Shown here: positions 22,941-33,609 of the stretch, piece after piece | How the letters are laid out: the number at the start of each line of letters is the position of its first letter | How positions within the stretch are numbered: position 1 is the first letter of the stretch | Assembly (NCBI GenBank): GCA_949987565.1 | Contig: OX465107.1 | Span: 3,327,308 to 3,391,307, forward strand | From: Luidia sarsii | Taxonomy: Eukaryota > Echinodermata > Asteroidea > Paxillosida > Luidiidae | Direction: 5' to 3' | DNA length: 64,000 nt | Notes under the pieces: model-generated | What the model saw: the letters and a program-made list of their open reading frames with translations, nothing else | Database searches by the model: none | Told to the model about the DNA's origin: nothing | Made by a program: the position numbers and the translations under genes

Positions 22941-25357
22941 AATCTGACGGGCTTGCACGTAAGAGTCATCTTACGACAGTTCCGCAACCCAAAGCCGAGC
23001 AGCCACGAGTCGTTGTTTCTTTGTATAGCGGTCTCCGCGCAGCTTTTCCCCCACTTGAATCAAAGCGCGGTTTACCGCCTGGGCGCGGCGTGCATAGGTG
23101 GAGAAAACAAAGAAACCTAGACTGCTGCATTACAATGGGCGAGCTTAGATAAAAACCATCAAACCACAGTGGTAGGGCGATTCTTATGCAGAGAGTTGGG
23201 GGATACATGTAAGAACGCTGTGGCGTTCTGTAGGGCCGAAAGGGTGAGCGTGCGCGAAGGCTGGCGATTCTACTCGGAGAATGCCATGCAAAGCCGACCG
23301 CCCGTGTCTTTCAAGAGGTATACTGTAATAATGCATAATCATTCCGCCTGGCAGTTCGTCGTGGCAACTAACCCGGGGCAATGGCGAGTGAAGTGAAGGG
23401 GGCGGGGCGCCGGGTACAGTAGGCGGGGATGGCTAACGAGGAAGGTTTTGAAAACAAAAAATATAAGTTTTCCCCCCAACTGAGCAAAACAAATGAGAGG
23501 GGGGGGGGCTTAAGCTGACACATGTACTATTGACGTCATGAAATGGACGTCATATCCCTAACACTTTGTACATCCAACGCGGTTGTGGTAATATGGGGTT
23601 TCAGGAAGGTTGTTCAAGTGGGGGGGGGGTGGGGGTAGCTGAGTAAGTATCGGGAAATCTACTCCCTTTTTATAACTAAGTCCCTTCATAGGTATAACAA
23701 GTTTCCAGTAGTAGCGTTGGGGCGTAAACACCAATCATCGATGTACAGAGCCGGTGACTCTACGTTTCGAGCAGTGTATACTCTGCCCGTCGTCACGAGA
23801 CTGACAACGGGCAGTACACAATCACCACAATGACTCTTTCCTTATTATCGGTTGTTTCATTTTGACGTTTTGGTGGGGTTTGTTATTTTGGAGGGGAGGA
23901 GGGACGGGTCGTGTGGTCACGTGAACCAGCGCGTGACCATACCTGCACTGCGTGAATTGTTGTGTATAATGTATATACATGTGATATGATCTAAGGTGCC
24001 TGCCCGAATGCCAAGATCCTCGATATCCCTTGTCAACGTTTCCGTCCACTACGCTAGACCTGTCGATCGATGTCGAGAAGCGGCCTCGTATTTTGTAATG
24101 CACGTGCTCTGCACATAATGTAAATGGCGCCCTTGTCCCGTACACGTGCAGTGCAGGCACGGGGTGGTTGAACACGCGCCACGGCGGTAACGCACGCAAG
24201 AGGTTTTTGTTTTTTCTATTCACACACTTCAAACTATCACGTGTACGTTGAAACGATGATGGTGGTGTCGTTCCCATGATAGCCGTGCACACATCTGAAT
24301 TCCTACATCTCGTGCGTCCGTCCGAAACCCGTGAAAAATAACGTGTGCCGATTTGAAATGTTTCTTCGCTGTTGTAATTATTAATATATTATGAACGGAC
24401 AACGGAATATCACTTGAGGTCGTTGGAAATCTCACATGAGATTTGGCAAGGTGAACGTGTACAGTGGTGATGCATCTCAATTTTCTTTTCTTTTTTTGGG
24501 GGGGGAGAGTGGGATAACGAAGGAGTACTTGTATATGATCTGATTATTGTAAAGTAAATTACTGTAAAGTGAAAGTTTATTTATTTTCCTATGTACCGAG
24601 TCAGCTGTGCTTTAAAAACTATTTTTTGGTTGTTGAAATTGTGTGCTGTAGTAATGGACGGTGTAGCCTATAATTATGGTACGCACTCGACACTGGTATT
24701 GATTGGTACTCCGTATTGACTGGTTTTTGTAAAAATAGGAATTTGTCGTGTGACAATCGTGTGGCATGTGCCACTGTCGTGTGTAACGGTTAAGGACATG
24801 TCGCCGCAGTGGTTGACAATCCCGTCCCAGTAAACACCATCCAGAGACCGAGTAAAAAAAAAACCTTCACTGTTCCGTAAACTGTCCACCTTTACTTTTC
24901 ATGTTTCAAATTCCCACGAGTGTGTGATAAATTGCAACATTGCCTAAAAACACCTGTAAATTTAAATTACATAAATGGTTGGTAGTAGCATTCCGTTTTC
25001 AAAGAAAAAAAAATTGATTTAAGGAACACGAGCACTCGTATAAAGACACCTGTGTGTACTTTGACAAACGTACCGCTGACTTAATTTGCAGCCAGATATA
25101 TCATTGGTTTTCTTTCTCAAGTAGGAAGCCCGCGATTCAATGGATTCAACGATTCAACGAATGGGTTCAAATCTATGTGTCAACAAATGGGACCAATAAA
25201 GATGAATTTACGTGTGAAGGATAAATGGCCTTTAGCGAATGACAGAAATGGCTCATGATGCCTCGTTTTGTTGTCCCCCGATCGACCCTGGCTCCGTTCT
25301 CGCTTTGAACACTTTCCAAGATTCTCCCCCCAAAATCCGTCGTTTCGTACGCGCTCA

Positions 25358-25620
25358 GTCTCTCTCTCTTCCCTCCTCTTTCTTCCCTCCTCTCTCTCTC
25401 TCTTTCCCTCCCTCTCTCTGCTCTCTCTCTCTCCCTATTCCCCGGTCTATCTCCCTCCCTCTCTCTCTCCCACTCTCTCTATATCTCTCTTCCTCTTTAT
25501 CTCTTCCCCCTCTCTCTCTTTCCTTCCCCGGTCCTCTCTCCATCCTTCCCTCTCTTTCTCTCTTCCCCCTCTCTCTCTCACCCTATCTCCCCCCCCCCTC
25601 TCCCCCTCTCTCTCTATTCC
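25358..25620 (+). repeat. CT-rich polypyrimidine array
   Basis: Imperfect CTCTCTCCCT sequence of about 260 bp. Confidence 0.9.
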
Positions 25621-26613
25621 CGTCACTACGCGCCCGTTAACTCGCGTAGAATGCGCTGTCAAGTCGCTGCAACGTCTGTGTTCGGCGCGTTTCCGTTCTA
25701 GCCGGAGGAATACAGCGAGGACGGGGGGCGCCAACCCCCCACCCCCCCCCCCCCCGCCGCCACTCTAACCACCAATGCCGCGTGCAGGAGACACGAAGAC
25801 AATTATATTCCTTTCCCCCCTTGGCTGGCCCGTCCCCATCGCCTTGGGGAGTCCTGAGCCGAACCAACGTGCTTTACAAACAACAGCAGCATTATACCCA
25901 AATGGCGCGCAATGCATATACACGGAGCGCTTGAGTGCGGCTTGTCTTCTGAATTCTTCCAGCTCGTTCGAAGACAAAAAAAAAGGGGAAGGACAAGGAC
26001 GGAGCTATTTTTTGCTTGCCGCTAAGATCCGCGCACTCAGAAAGTTGGCTCCTTCGACCGTATAGGCACAGCGCGGCCTCGTATCGCCCGCATGACGAAT
26101 TGGACGCGCGCCTAAACCATACAACCGCGTATGTATGTACAGTACCTATGACAATAAAAGGGCCTGTGTGAGTATACAACATTACATAAATTAACATAAT
26201 GCGACACGCAGCTAAGTCACTTCTTGCACAGCCTTTTCCATGTACGGGGGTAGGCTAGGCTACTGAAAGTTTGCCGTGGGTGAACAAAATCTGTCGAGAA
26301 TCAATTGTCTGAGAATCAATAATTGGCTTCGTTAGTGGCCATGTTTTCACATTTGCCGATTGGACACTTGATTTTGACACTAAAACCAGAGATTAAATGG
26401 AGGTGCTGTGGTATAAATAATACCCCATTCTGAGTGATTTTTGCCGGGAGCCCATCGCATATTGTGGCAGAGACGGCCAACTCACGATGGACATTGCATA
26501 ATATTGTGTCTTATATGCGTATGACTGACGTACATGTATATACCGTACCTAGATGGCACATTGTGTGCAGTGCACATCTCGGGCCGGTGTCCCCCCACGT
26601 ACCGTGCAGATAT

Positions 26614-27076
26614 TGGGGCTTTCACACTAGACGAAATCCCCGGGGATTTCTCTAAAAATTCCCCGGGGAATTCGGTCGGTCTGTTCACACTGCCAAAGAA
26701 ATCCCCGAGGAAAAAGAAATTTTCCCGGGGAATATTTACCTCTGTTCGGGAATTGGGTAGAAGGAGAAAACCCCGGGTTTACCGGGTTTTTTTCGGGGAA
26801 AAGCAACTAGTGTGAACGTCGGTGTTTTTTTTCTTACCCCACCTTTTTGCGTCCATTTTGGAACTTCCAAAAGGGCGCCCTCCGTGTACATATTCCCCAG
26901 GGGATTGCCATTGCCGGTGTGAAACGACCGTGGAGGATATTCCCGGGAAATGGCGTCCCAGGGAGTTACCAAATGGGTCCAGTGTGAACGGTTGTGGGAG
27001 TGCTGATGGGGGTAAACACAATCCCCGGGGTTTTATTCCCCGGGGGATTGGCTCTTCTGTGTGGTGTGAAAAGGGC
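26614..27076. mobile_element. Element with TTCACAC / CCCCGGGG inverted blocks
   Basis: The left end GGGGCTTTCACACTAGACGA and the right end GTGTGGTGTGAAAAGGGC are roughly inverse. Inside, TTCACACT or AGTGTGAAC and ATCCCCGGGGA-type palindromes recur at intervals of 60-100 bp. This suggests either one element with many sub-terminal repeats or several nested copies. Confidence 0.5.
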
Positions 27077-28690
27077 TACAAAAGTCGGCCTGCGATCCTG
27101 CGTGACCACGGCGCTTGCGCATGCGGTTAATTCCCGGTTTAAAACCCGCTTTGTTACATGTGCCATGCTTAGTAACCGCTCCCCTCATCCCCTCCCCGTG
27201 GTAATGCAATCAATCACGGACGTCATATCTGGAACGAGCGAGCCGCGGCTCGCGAACTCTCCATCCGTATATGATTCGATCTCGTTTGTTGTGTCGAGAG
27301 GTCGGCTTCGGCGATGACGATCACACCCGACACCCGCATCCCTCCCTTCGTCGTTTCGACCGGTCGGGGTGGGGTGGGGGGGGGGAGGGGGGCTTCCGCG
27401 GCCTGGGCATTTTCGCGGTGCAGATTTAGCGGGGGGGGGGGTGAGCGTCCTTGACAAAGGGGGAGTGAGGGATGGAGAGGGATGGAGGGGGAGGGATGAA
27501 GAAACGCGACCTTCGAGATTCGCCAAGGCCGTGGCTATAGATAGGATCAGCCAGTCAATAATGATTTGGGACATCAGCAGCGGCGCGAATTACGCGTCGG
27601 GCTCTTGGATCCATGGCCGCGCTCAACCGCTCAAGGGCGGCGGTATAACAACGGGGGCCCCGACTTCTCATCTGACACATTAAGCCGGCATTCTGTCCGC
27701 CCGAGCGGTTTCGGACCCGTGCTCTCTTTTCCCCCCCAAGGAGGTGGCTTTTGACAGACCGCATGCGGGCGGTACGATAAGTCAATAGATAGACAGTTAC
27801 AGACTGCCCTAGTAAACGACAATACGGGCCCGTTCGAATTATACGCTCGCAACCTCGCACACGTAAACTATAGAAACAAGGAACGGCGTCTTTCAATGGT
27901 AACCGCGATGCTTCGCACGCGTCTGTGCACGCAGACCATTAGAAGGGATTTCAGGACGGTGCTCGGCAGTTTTGGAAATCTTGATTCCGTTCAACCTTCC
28001 AGGCGTAAACATGGATATGGTATTCTTGAAAATGGTGCTGTGCACGTAAGCCATGAATTAAATGAAAACAAATCAAAGGAAACAGTAATAACGACAGTAT
28101 TTCACTACATACAGTACGTATACGATCATAACACACGTACATGAAGTTTATTATACCAAACCAACCCTTGGTCTATTCAGATTCAGATAGAACACATCTC
28201 AATTTGAGGTCATTGAACACCACCCTATCCCCTTTGGCCACGGATAAGCATGCATGTCATAATATACATGTACATGTACACGCACTATCATGATTGCTCA
28301 GTGCTTTGATATATCTGACGGAATGGAGGGGGCGTTGGAGAAGGTGGAACGGCCAAATATAACTTGATTTGGCGTGACCATTTAGACTTCTTGACTTACT
28401 ATATACCTTCACCACAGATAGCCTGGGATCTATATAAGGTCCGACATTCTAAGAATGGATTTCCACTACAGGAGACCCTCCCAAAATCCACGGTTTTCTT
28501 CACAAGGTCCAGCAATCTCCAGGGAGTCCTTTTGACGCGGCACACATAAAAATGATTACACTAGGCCTATTGGTCTTTTACACACATGATCTTCCATCAA
28601 TAACACTTGTTCCGTTGCGACTGCGTGTCTGGTGTTTCCATCGGATCAAATTCCTCGGGACAAACGCGGTGGGTCTTCGGCGCTATGCAG

Positions 28691-28781
28691 CATCCGCATA
28701 CGAACAACTCCGCATACGAACAACTCCGCATACGAACAACTCGCTATTCGAGTTATCGCTTCGCGATAACTCGAATAGCGA
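28691..28781. repeat. Triple direct repeat followed by a perfect 19-bp hairpin
   Basis: Three copies of CGCATACGAACAACTC run directly into an exact inverted repeat. The arms (28741-28759 and 28763-28781) read TCGCTATTCGAGTTATCGC and its complement, separated only by TTC. No gene context explains it. Confidence 0.9.
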
Positions 28782-29329
28782 TTGTTGACTTGGTGGCCCC
28801 CCAGATCCTTTGCGGAGATAGGCGGCGGTTCCACGGACAAAATGCGTTGGTTTTCACCAGAGTATGGTCGGACGTCTATTTCTTTCAGTGACTACACGAA
28901 GGAAAGCTCCGTCGGAGAACGAGAATTTAGCAAGATGTCACAGCGATTCCTTCGGGGATTAGAGAGCTTCCTGCCCGGTCCACGTTACGGCGCAGCCACC
29001 ACGCATCACCGATCCCTCCTCCCAGTCCACTTCGGCCGCGCCTTCGGAGATCCAGAGTCACATTAGAATTATATATCCTTTGTCCCGCGGCTCAGCTCGA
29101 GGGACCAGGACCGTATACCGGTAGGTCCTTGTGGGAGAGCCAGAGAGCATTCCTTGATGATTCGTGGTGATTCTGAATATCGTAGATGTAATATGATGGG
29201 TTTTATGATGGGGGATTCTGGACATCATTCCTTGTGTAAACGCAGTTTGTTCAAAGACACCAATAGAGTCCAGATTGTAAGCAGCACAATCTATCTAGCC
29301 CTCTTTCTCTTCATCCACTACACCGGGGA

Positions 29330-30908
29330 TCAGGGATCCTGGTCCTCTCGCACTTTGTTCTTGAGGTGCTGGTTGATGGCCAAGAAGGGGTTGGCCTTGA
29401 AGGCAGAGTGCCCGAGGACCTGCTTGAACCGGGACGACTCCTCCAACCTTTTGACAGCAAAGGACCGGCACAAGGGGGAAAAAACAAAGTTCAGGAGATC
29501 CGCTTCAACTGTCGGGGTGGCGTTATAGGAGTTAGTACAGGCACTTGCGTTAGTCCGCTGCCCGTGTAGGGAAGCGATCGGAGCTGGCAACGGTGGGTGG
29601 GGGTTAGCGTGTGCCTCGTGACTACTAGTGCGGATGTGTTTACAGTGAAGCTAGTAACTAATGCATACCAAACGTAAAACATAAAAACCGCTATCGCCAC
29701 CATGTAAAGCATTTGGATTTTCCCTGTCGAGAGTGATATTTTGCATGTATGGCTCTTTCAAAAATAAAATGGTTAAATGCTTCTGACTGACGCTCTGACC
29801 TCGGCAAACCCTAGTCGACTATTTGGGAAGGCCACCATCTGAGGGCTGGATAGCTCATATGGTAAGGGAGCCGGTACTCCAAACTAGAGGTCTCGGGTGA
29901 AAGTCCCGGTCCGGTTTTTCTTTGCCATCTAAAACAAAACCCCAAAATCTTTCCAAATATGTTCGAAGATTAAATGCTCTGCATAGACATGCCTCTGAGA
30001 CAACCGCATGTGAATTCGTCAGTGTCCAGATAGACTACGAGGCCTGAACTGTACCCGCTATGTTCCAGAGTGAAAAAAAGAAGAACACGTCTTTGGCCTT
30101 TAGGGCGAGATAGCGTGGGCTGCATTGACTCCTGTAGCTCCCAACGCAGGGCATTGATCAACGCAGTGTTTTAGCGGCCACCGCCAACGTGGGCCGCTTG
30201 CATGAATACCTCTCGTGGGGCACGCAGAACAGGTGGAATCAAAACGGGCGGGGGATTTAATTGACTGGATGGCAGGTGGCGGTGTATACAAAGTGGTGCA
30301 GCATCATATATACTGCGAGTCTCTGACTGCGAATCAAGTCAGGTCTAGTCACGCAAAAACCGGACAATCCGTGCGAAATCCGTGCATTACTGATTGCTGA
30401 TTAGCGCTCAAGCGCACCCATCGTATTTCCGGGCTTGTGGTCAGCCCATGTCATAACACTGCCACAACTTTCAATAAACCGCAACAAACAAAGCTTTAGA
30501 TAAGGCTTGAAGGTTTGCGGTGACACCGTGCAGCACTTCTCTTTCAAGGAGTGTGGCTCTGAAAAGAGCCGGTAACTCAATGTGCGGGTAGTGTGTACTC
30601 GCTGACCAAAGGTTTAGACCAGCAAACACAATGAAAAGAATGGTTGCTAACTTGCTTGAAGGTGAACGAATGGTGATCTGCAGTGCTACATAACCAACGC
30701 AGATCAGCGATGGATCATGGATCATTCTGCTTTGTGAAATTGCCACATGACTTTGTTTTCCAAAGGGATCTTTGCACATTGGCCATATACATGTACTGAT
30801 GAAGCAATGGACAGATGAAGACATTGCTAAATCACTGAGTCATTTCTTCATACAAAATTACAAGAAACAAAACCAAAACATCACGAGCAGCTCTCTCACC
30901 GTCGATCT

Positions 30909-30943
<35 letters not shown>

Positions 30944-33561
30944 GTGAGAGGACAGGTCAGAGGTTAGGGGTCATTAGTCAGAAAAGGTTTAGTTCAAGCA
31001 GCTCAATGCCAGTTACACAAGGGCTTGGGTCCTCCTAGCTCAACATTCTTTGCCAATGGCAAATTGACAATACCAATGCCACGACACGGGTGGTAATGAC
31101 AAAAAAAAAATCTTTTACTGAGCAGCATAGGAGTAATTCATTCATTCTTCTTCGTTTTTTTAAAGATCGGTCTGTCCTCCTGGGGATACAACTAAGCCCC
31201 CCCCCTCTCCTGCATCTCAGCTGACCAAGACAAGTTGCTTCGCGCAGTGCACTGATGCAAATCTATTCATTGGGAATGCGGATATACATGTACTGACAAC
31301 AGCTCAGCGTCGGTGAAAACAAGAGCTTGAAAAAAAAAAAAAAAAAAACACCCTCTTTATTTATTACATTGGAGAAGCATTCCTCCCTTACTGGTTTCTT
31401 AATCGACCCCCCCCCCCAAGCATCCCCCCCAAATGCAATTTCCTGCCGTCGACAAACATCCACGGGAAACAAAAATCGGGGGAAAGGACGGCGCGCTGAG
31501 AATATGGTAATCTCAATCCCTCCGGATCAAACGGAATGATTCCGCGCAGTTTGACTAATTCGGCAGGCGCATGAGGTCTCGACTTCAAAAATTAAGGCAC
31601 GAGCGTCACATCCTGTCCTGCCGCCTGGCGTCTCAACTCCAGCCTAAAGCTGCCCTCGACTAGAATTGTCCATTTCCCTCAGGTGGGGGGGGGGGGTTGG
31701 GGTTGATGAGAGCGGAAGAAGAAACCTGCACAGGCCACATTTGGCTATTTCTACGAGACAACCCCACCGGCAAGAGGCTGCAATCAAGGAATACTTTCAG
31801 ATCGTTCGACCCCCCCCTACTGATTGGCGCGTGCAAGGTTTCCTTTCAGGTACAAACAATAGACAGTTGGAAGTGGCACATGTGATGAGGAAACGTTGTT
31901 GTGATCAGGACCGGAGCCTAGTCACGTTGCGGTAACATGACCTGCCAGTTTTGTAGATTCAGAACAAGATGCGGTGGAGTGCAGTGCAGTGCCACATACA
32001 TGTGTATGCATACATGTGAAATGTACATTATAACATTATGCTACTGTGTATGGACGAATAATTGCTGGACAAGGCGATGTACAGTACATGCTCTCGGTAC
32101 ACCACACTGGTGGCAATTTATCAGAATTTTCGGATGTCTAACTCAAAAAAAAAAAAATCTGTTGAAAACTGCAAGCATTTGCTGAACAGGTTAAAGGCCG
32201 AAACAAATGTACGAAAAAAGACAGGGGGCCGGTATTGTTGTACGAACTATCCAATCCATTTGGAGAGCGATGAGGAATTGAAGGGGCCAGGACATGGGCG
32301 GACCAGGACACGGCAGACCGCCACACTCCACCTCGGGAGATACATGTACACACCCCTAGGTGCTGCATTCTCCAAACAAAACTAGAAAGGTTTCACCCTG
32401 CCAGTGCCCTGTTCAATTCGTCAGTCACACCACGATGCGACCTTACCTACCTGATTATCATTTTAAAGAACAAAACATTGATCTCTCGGTTTGATTTCGG
32501 TTACCCATATCAGAATCTGACATTTAAGGGTCTTAATTCTCACTGTATCTGATTAACTAATGACCCTAAATTTAACACGAAGCAGCCACTCATGACGAGA
32601 ACCGGAAATAGTTTGGTTGAGAAATGAGTGAGATTCTTTGAGCACGTTTATCTCAATCAGCGTGTTTCTACTGACGAAAGGTTGCCGGGTGTCTCCGTGC
32701 GTCTTCGGGTGTTTCTGGGTGGAGTGTCCAGTTGAAACACAACCGGGCGTCGAATTTTCCGAACGTCATCCGGCAACCAAACGTTCACCAACAACCACCT
32801 ATTGAGGTGGATCTTGCCGGGTGTCTTCGGGTCACACTCGCAGTAGAAACACACGCGGTTGCTGTATCGGAAATGCAACAGAAGTAGTGAATTCCTTGCT
32901 TTGACCTGCGGCGTGACCCGATTCATTCCGCACGTCCAGTCTACCCTCGACGAAGGTCGATTGTGGGCGACACCCGCCTTTTCCGTACTGAGTAGAAACA
33001 GGCGTTTGTCGGTGATCCGGATCACCGACACCCGGAATATAGTGGGTAAGAAATACCGGGTGTTAGCGTGTGCTCAGTAGAAACACGCTGAATGTTAGAG
33101 CGTATTTATAACTGAGAGAGGTCACGGAGGGCACGACCGAGGAACTGAGCGGGGCACTTCTGTCACAGTGGTTCTAGTTTCTAATTCGGGTAACTTACAG
33201 GAGGCTCCGTCTGTCTTTGACTGTCAGTGTGCTGCGTTTCAGTTTGGCATTCTGTTCCTTCCTGTTTTGTGGAAGAAAGAAAAAGAAGAACCACAAAATC
33301 AAACAGCAATTGAAAAATCACTCTGGCAAAATATATCACTGGATAATTGTTGATTTCTCAGGGGCAGAGGGATGATTCCCGGGTCCCCCCATCTCCTTGT
33401 TGTGTATTATATGATATGTATAACCAGAAGATGTGTCGTCAAAACTCTCCACGCAATGGAAGTCACAGCATCAACAAATCAACAGACTGACTGAGTGACT
33501 GAGTGACTGACTGCCTGCCTACCTGACTGACTGACTGACTGACTGACTGACTGACTGATTG

Positions 33562-33609
<48 letters not shown>

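Larger units (their letters stand above)
20948..29329. other. Repeat-rich stretch without a recognisable gene
   Basis: No further exon of the 18.95-kb frame could be recognised here, and no other conserved protein. Contents are a Penelope-like tail, a 12-bp minisatellite, dispersed repeats, a CT array, an inverted-repeat element and a strong hairpin (separate entries). 23.1-25.2 kb and 27.1-28.6 kb are A/T-rich unique-looking DNA. Confidence 0.5.

Noticed and set aside
22533..22947. Gln-Pro-Arg-Thr repeat protein and its minus-strand Gly-Leu-Ser-Pro counterpart
   Set aside because: 12-bp minisatellite open on both strands, with no start context or flanking exon.
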